This document shows, piece by piece, positions 46,691-55,176 of a DNA stretch of 64,000 nucleotides. Each line of letters opens with the position of its first letter. Within the stretch, counting starts at the first letter, position 1. A model generated the notes under the pieces. The model made no database searches. It was not told the DNA's origin and was given only the letters and a program-made list of their open reading frames with translations. Position numbers and translations under genes: made by a program. Source of the stretch: Tanypteryx hageni (taxonomy: Eukaryota > Arthropoda > Insecta > Odonata > Petaluridae); NCBI GenBank assembly GCA_028673005.1, contig CM054115.1, forward strand, positions 191,030,370 to 191,094,369. Direction: 5' to 3'.

Positions 46691-49521
46691 TCATCTGACT
46701 CAATCCCGCATCCACTTCGCTCTCTTTTCGCTGCTCTCGGCTAGTTTTATTACTCTTGGCTTCACAATTCTTTCTCGCGATCAGTAAGGATATCACAGGA
46801 AAAGAAAGCGTGAAATGTCAACTATTTAAATTATATTATCATTTTTAATTGTTAGCATAATGAACGGTCATATTAATTTCAAATATGTACTTTTTTTATA
46901 ACGTAATTGGAATTCAATGGACGTAGTTCATCAGCTATTCAGTGATAAGTGTATGAAGTTCCACTTTGAAATTTATTTCTAATTTATTTCTTAAATTAAG
47001 ATTTCAAGTGATGTAAATTTGATAATAAAGAAGCTCATGGTTTTTTCAACCATTGTTTATATTTATATTGGGTTTTCCGTGATTGTGAAATTAATAAATA
47101 ATTTTTAAAACTTTTAATTTATCCATTTCACCATTAGTTTATTTATTTATTTTCAGTGGAAACGTTTCTGGATCATCATGATAAAATCGGCATCAGAAGA
47201 GTGCAGCTGAAATCGTCACTAGCAAGGTATTTATATTTTTAGTTTATTTGTTTCGAAGTGCTTTTCTTGTTCATGTTAATCAAATCTATCATCATAGATA
47301 TTTATAACAAAGATTAAGGGATCTTTGGTCAAGATACTATCACAGTATTCACCGTAAATTAATATAAAACAAATAAGTTGTTCATAATATTTATTGCAGC
47401 TTAGTTGCTTATCGTGATACCAAAGCAGTAAAAGGCCTTTTCTAAATTTCTGTTTTCTCTTCTTGGGTTCATGATCTCTTCCTATGTATGAGGTTTAATA
47501 ATTTTATGAAAAAATAACATTTTTAATATTGTAACTGTTTTTTTAAGAGGACGGAATATGAGCAGCCGCACATATATCATTGAAAAAGAATTCCCCTTTC
47601 CTAGTTACTCCACTGAAAAATTTGAGAACATTTGGTGAGACTGCGATTAATCTGTCGAAACGAGTTATATATAATATCTGAAAAAGATTTGTATGGGTGT
47701 TGGAAGCTCTTGAGCAATAAACCACTTAAAGTTCATCCTTTTAAAACCACCCAATGACAAGATAAGGAGAATTATAGGATTTTCATGTAGTAGAAACAAT
47801 TATCGGATTTTTGGCGATAAATGTCGCGCAATTGTTATTTTAGAAACAAAACTGATGCTTTAGAATTAGCAAACCATATTTAGCGAAGAAACCGATATTT
47901 GGGAGAGGAAAAGTAGAATGCCCTCTCCGAGACACTAACTAACAAAAACTCAGCTATGTGGAAAATAAGGATTAATTATGATTTACGTAGCACAATTTGA
48001 GCTTTGAGATACGTGTTAAATGAAAGATTGCTTTATTTTCTGTTGTTTTATGTACAAAACAATATTTTCCTTGAGGTTATATGAATGAAAAATAAAAAAA
48101 AATGAGAAATGAACCTTAACAATATGTACGTTGGAAGGAATACGTTATTGAAAATAAACGCAAACTGGTCTTTAAGAAGAGAGGCTGAATATAACATGAA
48201 TAACATCCATAATAGGTTTCGACTACTTTTCTCCCTCTTGAATGTCATATTTAGCGATTGACACAAATGAATTATTTTTATCAGCTACGCAAACCAAAAC
48301 TGGTTTTTATAAAATAAGACTAGCTGATTGTGATACGTGATAAATAGGAACAGTGGTTTGCAGTAAATGGAAATTTCATGTCAAGAACTCCACATCAACT
48401 TAGTACTGTATTTGTTGAAAGACATCATCATAGTAATAGTTTTTATCGGCTCTAACACAATAAGAATCCAAGTACGCATTTCGTAAATTACTTGCTGGAA
48501 ATTCTAATAACCTCTAAATCTCTTCTTCTGTAAGACATAGAAAATGATCTGATCTTTCCTTCATTAGAGCAGGCCTTCAGAAAATGTCACATGTATAGTA
48601 TACCTGGGGTAATGTGGCCCTGCGAATCATTTATTTTATCGGTTTTAAAATAAATCATACCCATTCCTTCGAATGACTTCCATCTACTGCCGTCTTTGCA
48701 ATTTCTGGCTCATAAATTTTGAAAAGGTGTTAGCATAGCAGACCTATCACGGGTGTAAACAATTTCTTTGGCCAAAGTCTCGCATAAAAATTCCGCCATC
48801 CCGCGCAATGAGAAAGTTTTTCTGTTATACCAGAGCCTGCTTTCCGCTTACAGATTTGTCCATGTTCGGCTTCAAACTAACTACATAGAAGTTCCAATAT
48901 AGAGTGAATGCTTCAAATGTCCTTCGATTTGTTTGCATCAAAGACTCGATTTGCACATTTTATTTATCGATAAATCCCATTCACGAAGATATTACCCGAT
49001 AAGGATTACGATCGCGATACGGAATAATCTTGTGACGTCGATAAGTTGGTCACTGGCAGACTGCTTTAAAACCCTTACTAAATCAGTTACCTCTCTTCTA
49101 GACTATAATATCTTCTGTGGCTGAAAGTCAATATATGTTGCAGGCGCATATATTAGTTTTACGAGATTTTTTTCCGAAAACATAGGATTCTCAAAAAGTA
49201 TATTATCCTTGAAGCAATTGTGAAAATTCTAATACGTACCATCAAGTCGATCCTTTTCGGTAAAATTCGGTAATAGCGCAATAACTTTTGGAAACTTTCC
49301 AGTTTCTTTAGTTTCTAACTCCTCAGGATTTATAAAATGGACTAATATAAGACAAAGTGAAGAAATATTACCTGAACTTATGAGGCTTAATATCCTTAAA
49401 TAAATTACAGAATGATTTTCCTAAACTATTACCTTCAGATCAGAACTTTAATCGTCTATGTCATATCATTCAACAAGAAGTTAAAATAGGACTAATGCAG
49501 GCTGCTTTCCCAAAGTTGATT
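46691..49521. other. AT-rich intergenic stretch
   Basis: No gene recognised. A frame at 48933-49124 with SHSRRYYPIRITIAI and ADCFKTLTKSVTSL vaguely resembles a CR1-type LINE C-terminus, but too little remains for a firm call. Confidence 0.4.
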
Positions 49522-49592
49522 GCTACGATAGTTCAGTGGTAGAACATCCGCCCGGCAAGTGGAAGACCCTGGTTCGATTCCCGGTCATAGCA
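49522..49592 (+). tRNA. tRNA-Gly-like gene, anticodon position reads GGC
   Basis: 71 nt with a full cloverleaf outline: acceptor GCTACGA paired to TCATAGC with one mismatch, D arm GTTCAGTGGTAGAAC, anticodon stem TCCGC/GTGGA, loop CCGGCAA, T arm CTGGTTCGATTCCCGG, discriminator A. The body is closest to tRNA-Gly(GCC), but the loop carries C33 where U is normal and GGC at positions 34-36. A-box (TAGTTCAGTGG) and B-box (GGTTCGATTCC) are good, and a T run follows. It is probably a tRNA-derived repeat head or pseudogene; decoding function is doubtful. Confidence 0.6.
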
Positions 49593-49994
49593 GACTTTTT
49601 CTCGTTTCAAAATTATTCCCAAAATCACAGCTTGTGCCTGTATGCATAGGATCTTCAGATCGCTTTATTCCATCAATTTCTTGCTTGGCAATCTCACTAT
49701 TTGAGAGGGATGAGTTTTCTTTGGTGTATCTCTTCGAGGACATCCGTTGGGGCAGTTTGATACTAGCTTGGCTAGTTTCGTCCCAACCAACAAAATATCC
49801 GCGTTCAGAAAAAAGAAAATTGATCTGCTACGATAGTTAAGTGGTAGAACATCCGCCCGGCAAGTGGAAGACCCGAGTTCGATTCTCGGTCATAGCAGAC
49901 TTTTTTCTCGTTTCAAAATTATTCCCAAAATTACAGCTTTATCTTGTATGCATAGGATCTTTAGATCGCTTTATTCCATCAAGTAAGAGATGGT
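49593..49994 (+). repeat. Diverged 305-bp tRNA-like repeat unit body
   Basis: Sequence downstream of the two tRNA-like genes matches the body of the 309-bp units at 52404-54786 (CTCGTTTCAAAATTATTCC, TGCATAGGATCTTCAGATCG, TTCCATCAATTTC, TGGCAATCTCAC, GGACATCCGTTGGGGCAGTT). The second body breaks off at CCATCA (49982), where Tigger sequence begins. Confidence 0.75.
49827..49897 (+). tRNA. tRNA-Gly-like gene, second diverged unit
   Basis: Same 71-nt outline as the copy 305 bp upstream, with A-box variant TAGTTAAGTGG and T-arm variant CGAGTTCGATTCTCGG (compensated stem change). Anticodon position again GGC. It is followed by GACTTTTTTCTCGTTTC, a strong T-run terminator for RNA polymerase III. 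The compensatory change in the T stem suggests the two units have diverged while structure was kept, or that both descend from different copies. Confidence 0.6.
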
Positions 49995-51130
49995 TAGAGA
50001 AATTTAGAAGAAGATATGCTATACATAATGTTAAAATAAGTGGAGAATCGGCATCGGCAGATAATGTAGCAGCTGAAGCTTTCCATCTTAAAAAAGCCCT
50101 TCGAAGAGTAGGGGTACGAGCCCGAACAAGTTTTTAATGCTGACGAGCTGGGCTTGATTTGGAAAAAGATGTCTTTGCGAACATTTATCTCCACAGAAGA
50201 ACGTTTGGTGCATGGATTTAAAGCTGTTAATGAATTGTTAACCTTCCTTCTCTGTACCAATGTGCCCAGAGATTGAATGATTAAGCCGATGTTGATTTAT
50301 CGTTCACTGAATCCTCTTTCGTCAAAAGGAAAAATAAGCAAAAACTACCTGTTTTCTGGCCTTCAAACAAGAAGGCCTGGGTCACCGAAACAATTTTTAT
50401 GGATTGGTTTCATAATCATTTTGTTCATGAAATCGAAAAATATTTAGCTTAAAAAATTGACATTTAAACTAATTCTCATTTGCACATCTGAACATCGAAG
50501 TTATCTTTCTGCCACCATATTCAACTCACTTCTCCAACCCTTATACCTAGAAGTGGTTGCTGCAGTCAAGAGCTACTGTACCCGTCGCACATTCCGCTAC
50601 ATCTTAAATGAAATGAAACGTGACCTCACTATGACTGTCACCGAATACTGGAAAAATTATGCCATTGCACATTGCATACAAAACATTAAAAAGTCAATTG
50701 TGAACCTTTTGACTATAAACGCATGATGAGGAAAATTGTGGTAGGAATCTCTCATTAACTTTGATGGATTTTTTTCACTTGATGTAGAAGTGAAGATGAT
50801 TGCAAGTAAGGCACATGATACTGGAGGGGAGGGGTTTGAGAATTTGCAACCAGAAGAAATAGTAGAACTTTAGACTCGCATAGTGGAGAGTTAACTGAAG
50901 AGGTCCTTGACGAACTTGTTCAGTTTAATGGTGAAAATGATGATGTTGATAAAGTTGTGACAACAAAGTCTAAGTTGAATTTGAAAACATGAGCAGGGAT
51001 GATGAAACATGCGTCTGAACTTATAGATATAGTGTTTGATATTGACCAAATCATGGAGCAAAGCATTAAATTTAAGAGAAGTATGGAAGATTTACTAAAT
51101 ACCTATAAAAAGGATTACAAAGACCTTTAA
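49985..51130 (+). pseudogene. Tigger-like DDE transposase, broken
   Basis: In order: RWLEKFRRRYAIHNVKISGE (end of the DNA-binding region), VFNADELGLIWKKM (first catalytic Asp, about 50129) and FKRKNKQKLPVFW-like sequence. Near 50455 the LDNAPGHP region with the second Asp is degraded. Then come LLQPLYLEVVAAVKSY with RRTFRYILNEMKR (50530-50640), VTEYWKNYAIAHCIQNIKK and, near 50810, GGEGFENLQPEE followed by an acidic tail. Many stops and frameshifts occur. The family cuts and pastes at TA. Confidence 0.82.
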
Positions 51131-51357
51131 AAAAGTTGCTTTAGGGGAAGTGCCACACAGAAGAAACTGGCAACTACCAACGCAACTCTAGCATCGTTGC
51201 TTCGCGGTCGGACCCTTTCTAAGAAACAGAGAAAGCCACACTCAAGCGACATTAACTTGCAACTTAAGCGACCTTAAAACATTTGACAACCGGCAACAGG
51301 GTCTGTCGGTTGCTCATCGCTCAAGTTGATTTTAAACTCCGTGGTTATCGATCTTAA

Positions 51358-51477
51358 AATGGTCAAAAAAGCAGAGGAGAACTACAATATAGAGTTAGTC
51401 AAACTTATTGAATAGCACCCTCTTATTTACGTTGTGTCCAGCAAGGAAATATTACGGAAAAGGGGAGAAAATAAGTA
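51358..51477 (+). pseudogene. MADF-like protein N-terminal remnant of Harbinger
   Basis: Reads MVKKAEENYNIELVKLIE, a stop, then HPLIYVVSSKEIL. The ELVKLI-x-HPLIY pattern resembles the start of a MADF/Myb-like DNA-binding domain, the second protein of PIF/Harbinger elements. Very short; tentative. Confidence 0.45.
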
Positions 51478-51599
51478 AATTAATACATAAGTTATAATTT
51501 ATTCATTGATTATCTTCATTTTCATTACATCTTTGTACACAGTATCTCCACTCACGTGGTAATGTTATTTCTGGTTTCAAAAAATAATGACACAGATGA

Positions 51600-52119
51600 T
51601 CTCGGAGTAAATGTTTGTTATTTAAATCTCTCACTGCACCATAGTCGACGTTTTACTTGGAGCAACGAGATATATAGGTTCTAAGTAAATTCCATCTTGT
51701 TTTCTTTTAAAATTATGTGGAACTCTAAATTTCAACACTAACATTCCAAATGCGCATTCTGTTGATTTACTACATCTAGAAAATCTATAATTGCATATGC
51801 GCGTCATTATTCAGAGTGCGTCTTGCATACGGTCTCATTATGTTGGTTGTCAAGGGAAACGCTTCATCAGCGATAAAATAAAAGGGAATTTTATAACCGC
51901 TATCATCCAATGGTAAAGTTGTGGTCCAGGTAGATGTAGGAAATTAGAATATAATAATTGGTTTAACGAAGAATTTTTAAATACTCCCCCATCACTGTTT
52001 ATTCCAAACTCACCGACATCAATAATTAAAAAAATGCCATCGGCGTCACAGGTTGCCATAAGCACCATTGAATACCTACGACGCCATAAATGGTACATAA
52101 TGATTACCTTGTCTGACAT
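51600..52119 (-). pseudogene. HARBI1-type DDE transposase fragment
   Basis: The frame 52119-51850 has YSMVLMATCDADGIFLIIDV (second part of the DDE_4 fold), followed by SDGGVFKNSSLNQLL. A frameshift then moves to the frame reading ADEAFPLTTNIMRPY at 51871-51830, the conserved AD-AFP motif with the late catalytic acid, and on through RRTLNNDAH toward FGMLVLKFR-type sequence near 51720. The N-terminal third, including the helix-turn-helix and the first catalytic Asp, is absent because the right TIR lies only about 115 bp upstream. Confidence 0.78.
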
Positions 52120-52237
52120 TCTCGCTACACTGGAAACGTTGCGACTAGTCCCTTCTGTGCCAATATAGAAGTCGCTAGTTGCTAGTTGCCAATTGCTACA
52201 GTTGCAAGTTGCTAGTTTCTTCTGTGTGGCACCCCCC

Positions 52238-52403
52238 TAAAAGAAGCTCAAATGCTGTCCCCGAAAGTAGCACCGCCAACACTCGATGTTCTCCTCATCC
52301 ATCTGTTGGATCGCCAATGGATGATCCAAAGGAGGGAACCTCGTCCAACTTGCAAAGCCGCAGTTTCCATCATCATTAAAGGGACATCAACTCCGTTATT
52401 AAA
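52238..52403 (+). pseudogene. Tigger C-terminal segment between insertions
   Basis: Continues the Tigger frame after the Harbinger element (EAQMLSPKVAPPTLDVLLIH) and runs into TCCGTTATTAAA at 52392-52403, the sequence duplicated on the far side of the tRNA-like array. Confidence 0.6.
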
Positions 52404-52433
52404 TGGAACAATTTTTGAAACGAGAAAAAAGTC

Positions 52434-52504
52434 TGCTATGACCGGGAATTGAACCCGGGTCTTCCACTTGCCGGGCGGATATTCTACCTCTGAACTATCG
52501 TAGC
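52434..52504 (-). tRNA. tRNA-Gly-like gene, array unit 1
   Basis: Read on the minus strand: acceptor GCTACGA/TCATAGC, D arm GTTCAGAGGTAGAAT, anticodon loop CCGGCAA (GGC at 34-36, C33), T arm CGGGTTCAATTCCCGG, discriminator A, T6 terminator immediately downstream. The body resembles tRNA-Gly(GCC). This outermost copy lies 30 bp from the array edge. Confidence 0.6.
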
Positions 52505-52742
52505 AGAACATTTTCTCTCGTTTCTGAACAACGGATGTTTCCCTTGGTGGGACGGGAACTAACCAAGTTAGTATCAAACTGCCCCAACAGATGTCCTCGA
52601 AGAGAATATCGAAAGAAACTCCTACCTCTCAAATGGTGAGATTGCCAAACATGAAATTGATGGAATGATATGATCCGAAGATTCTATGCAGACAGGCATA
52701 AGCTGAGAAAGATGGAACAATTTTTGAAACGAGAAAAAAGTC

Positions 52743-52813
52743 TGCTATGACCGGGAATTGAACCCGGGTCTTCCACTTGCAGGGCGGATATTCTACCTCT
52801 GAACTATCGTAGC
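52743..52813 (-). tRNA. tRNA-Gly-like gene, array unit 2 (anticodon variant)
   Basis: Same as unit 1 except that the anticodon loop is CCTGCAA, reading TGC at positions 34-36. This is the only one of the eight array copies with a changed anticodon triplet. Confidence 0.6.
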
Positions 52814-53051
52814 AGAACATTTTCTCTCGTTTCTGAACAACGGATGTTTCCCTTGGTGGGACGGGAACTAACCAAGTTAGTATCAAACTGCCCCAACAGA
52901 TGTCCTCGAAGAGAATATCGAAAGAAACTCCTACCTCTCAAATGGTGAGATTGCCAAACATGAAATTGATGGAATGATATGATCCGAAGATTCTATGCAG
53001 ACAGGCATAAGCTGAGAAAGATGGAACAATTTTTGAAACGAGAAAAAAGTC

Positions 53052-53122
53052 TGCTATGACCGGGAATTGAACCCGGGTCTTCCACTTGCCGGGCGGATAT
53101 TCTACCTCTGAACTATCGTAGC
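53052..53122 (-). tRNA. tRNA-Gly-like gene, array unit 3
   Basis: Identical 71-nt sequence to unit 1 by eye, minus strand, with GGC at the anticodon position and the T6 terminator. Confidence 0.6.
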
Positions 53123-53360
53123 AGAACATTTTCTCTCGTTTCTGAACAACGGATGTTTCCCTTGGTGGGACGGGAACTAACCAAGTTAGTATCAAACTGC
53201 CCCAACAGATGTCCTCGAAGAGAATATCGAAAGAAACTCCTACCTCTCAAATGGTGAGATTGCCAAACATGAAATTGATGGAATGATATGATCCGAAGAT
53301 TCTATGCAGACAGGCATAAGCTGTGAAAGATGGAACAATTTTTGAAACGAGAAAAAAGTC

Positions 53361-53431
53361 TGCTATGACCGGGAATTGAACCCGGGTCTTCCACTTGCCG
53401 GGCGGATATTCTACCTCTGAACTATCGTAGC
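53361..53431 (-). tRNA. tRNA-Gly-like gene, array unit 4
   Basis: Identical to unit 1 by eye, minus strand. It is the copy nearest the centre of the array on the left; its upstream side is a partial unit that ends at the orientation switch (53664). Confidence 0.6.
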
Positions 53432-53700
53432 AGAACATTTTCTCTCGTTTCTGAACAACGGATGTTTCCCTTGGTGGGACGGGAACTAACCAAGTTAGTA
53501 TCAAACTGCCCCAACAGATGTCCTCGAAGAGAATATCGAAAGAAACTCCTACCTCTCAAATGGTGAGATTGCCAAACATGAAATTGATGGAATGATATGA
53601 TCCGAAGATTCTATGCAGACAGGCATAAGCTGTGAAAGATGGAACAATTTTTGAAACGAGAAAACAACATCCGTTGTTCAGAAACGAGAGAAAATGTTCT

Positions 53701-53771
53701 GCTACGATAGTTCAGAGGTAGAATATCCGCCCGGCAAGTGGAAGACCCGGGTTCAATTCCCGGTCATAGCA
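53701..53771 (+). tRNA. tRNA-Gly-like gene, array unit 5
   Basis: First plus-strand copy, 36 bp after the orientation switch, with only the proximal part of the upstream unit sequence. Same structure and anticodon as unit 1; T6 run follows. Confidence 0.6.
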
Positions 53772-54009
53772 GACTTTTTTCTCGTTTCAAAAATTGTTCC
53801 ATCTTTCTCAGCTTATGCCTGTCTGCATAGAATCTTCGGATCATATCATTCCATCAATTTCATGTTTGGCAATCTCACCATTTGAGAGGTAGGAGTTTCT
53901 TTCGATATTCTCTTCGAGGACATCTGTTGGGGCAGTTTGATACTAACTTGGTTAGTTCCCGTCCCACCAAGGGAAACATCCGTTGTTCAGAAACGAGAGA
54001 AAATGTTCT

Positions 54010-54080
54010 GCTACGATAGTTCAGAGGTAGAATATCCGCCCGGCAAGTGGAAGACCCGGGTTCAATTCCCGGTCATAGCA
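54010..54080 (+). tRNA. tRNA-Gly-like gene, array unit 6
   Basis: Plus-strand copy, 309 bp after unit 5, identical by eye. Confidence 0.6.
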
Positions 54081-54318
54081 GACTTTTTTCTCGTTTCAAA
54101 AATTGTTCCATCTTTCACAGCTTATGCCTGTCTGCATAGAATCTTCGGATCATATCATTCCATCAATTTCATGTTTGGCAATCTCACCATTTGAGAGGTA
54201 GGAGTTTCTTTCGATATTCTCTTCGAGGACATCTGTTGGGGCAGTTTGATACTAACTTGGTTAGTTCCCGTCCCACCAAGGGAAACATCCGTTGTTCAGA
54301 AACGAGAGAAAATGTTCT

Positions 54319-54389
54319 GCTACGATAGTTCAGAGGTAGAATATCCGCCCGGCAAGTGGAAGACCCGGGTTCAATTCCCGGTCATAGCA
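54319..54389 (+). tRNA. tRNA-Gly-like gene, array unit 7
   Basis: Plus-strand copy, 309 bp after unit 6, identical by eye. Confidence 0.6.
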
Positions 54390-54627
54390 GACTTTTTTCT
54401 CGTTTCAAAAATTGTTCCATCTTTCTCAGCTTATGCCTGTCTGCATAGAATCTTCGGATCATATCATTCCATCAATTTCATGTTTGGCAATCTCACCATT
54501 TGAGAGGTAGGAGTTTCTTTCGATATTCTCTTCGAGGACATCTGTTGGGGCAGTTTGATACTAACTTGGTTAGTTCCCGTCCCACCAAGGGAAACATCCG
54601 TTGTTCAGAAACGAGAGAAAATGTTCT

Positions 54628-54698
54628 GCTACGATAGTTCAGAGGTAGAATATCCGCCCGGCAAGTGGAAGACCCGGGTTCAATTCCCGGTCATAGCA
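54628..54698 (+). tRNA. tRNA-Gly-like gene, array unit 8
   Basis: Last plus-strand copy; its unit body is cut at CCATCAATTTC, after which Tigger sequence resumes. Confidence 0.6.
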
Positions 54699-54786
54699 GA
54701 CTTTTTTCTCGTTTCAAAAATTGTTCCATCTTTCACAGCTTATGCCTGTCTGCATAGAATCTTCGGATCATATCATTCCATCAATT

Positions 54787-55174
54787 TCCGTTATTAAAGG
54801 TATGAGTCATCATTTATTTATTGTCTTTTACGATTTAATTTAATTTAAATGAACTACCATATTTATTTATATTATCTATATTATTATTCTCGCAATTTTT
54901 CCTTAAAATAGTGCGAATGAAAATTTAGGGTGCGTTATTACGTCTATCGCGGATTTTTCTTAATTCCACGTCGAGAAGTAAAGATTCGTGAACTACAGGC
55001 TTTGCTTATTAATATTAAATATAAGTTTATAAGTTTAGAAAACAATAACAATATTATTACTATACAAACTGGGGGTAGCTATTCCCCGAACCCAATTTAT
55101 TCCATAAGCCTTTAGTATCTATATTCGCGGCCTTTTTCAGGAACATAACCTCCGCGAATATGTAGGGATTACTG
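54787..55174 (+). mobile_element. Tigger 3' segment with right terminal inverted repeat
   Basis: Begins with the duplicated TCCGTTATTAAA, has AT-rich 3' sequence with TTCGCGG and CCGCGAAT near 55121 and 55151, and ends AGGGATTACTG at 55174, followed by the TA target dinucleotide. The CGCGAATA-rich terminus is characteristic of Tigger elements. Confidence 0.7.
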
Positions 55175-55176
55175 TA

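Larger units (their letters stand above)
51141..52240 (-). mobile_element. PIF/Harbinger transposon, internally deleted
   Basis: Ends form clear inverted repeats: left GGGGAAGTGCCACACAGAAG followed by AAACTGGCAACT, and right (reverse complement) GGGGGGTGCCACACAGAAG followed by AAACTAGCAACT. The left flank is TTA (51141-51143) and the right flank CTA or TAA (52237-52240), consistent with the 3-bp TWA duplication of this superfamily with one change. Internal sequence has a HARBI1-type transposase fragment on the minus strand and a MADF-like remnant on the plus strand, the usual two-gene content. Removing the element rejoins the Tigger frame (KKVAL to KEAQML). Confidence 0.82.
52404..54786. repeat. 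Head-to-head array of 309-bp tRNA-like units
   Basis: Minus-oriented arm 52404-53664 and plus-oriented arm 53666-54786, each with four tRNA-like genes spaced exactly 309 bp. The two orientations meet at GAAACGAGAAAA-C-AACATCCG (53653-53673), so transcription diverges from the centre. The array is flanked by TCCGTTATTAAA at 52392-52403 and 54787-54798, so it entered the Tigger element as one event (10-12 bp duplication, the last 2 bp being ambiguous with the unit end). Within each unit the tRNA-like gene is bracketed by a 14-bp inverted repeat (GAAACGAGAGAAAA and TTTTTTCTCGTTTC). Confidence 0.85.
49985..55174 (+). mobile_element. Tigger/pogo-type transposon, decayed, with two insertions
   Basis: Transposase remnants run at 49985-51140. 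A short Tigger segment continues at 52238-52403. The last segment, 54787-55174, ends with the right TIR, which reverse-complemented reads CAGTAATCCCTACATATTCG, followed by TA at 55175. Between these lie a PIF/Harbinger element (51144-52237) and a tRNA-like array (52404-54786). Joining across the first insertion restores a continuous reading frame, which confirms both pieces belong to one element. The left TIR was not found; the 5' end is replaced by the diverged tRNA-like units. Confidence 0.78.

Noticed and set aside
48933..49124. Possible LINE C-terminus
   Set aside because: Only a weak motif resemblance over about 40 residues; insufficient for a separate feature.
52404..54786. CRISPR-like interpretation of the regular 309-bp spacing
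   Set aside because: Units are whole identical repeats with tRNA-like genes; there are no short repeats with variable spacers, and the context is eukaryotic.
52629..54797. Repeated 85-codon open frames across the tRNA-like array
   Set aside because: They read through the tRNA-like gene, and their repetition only mirrors the 309-bp unit; the diverged units at 49.5 kb do not keep the frame.
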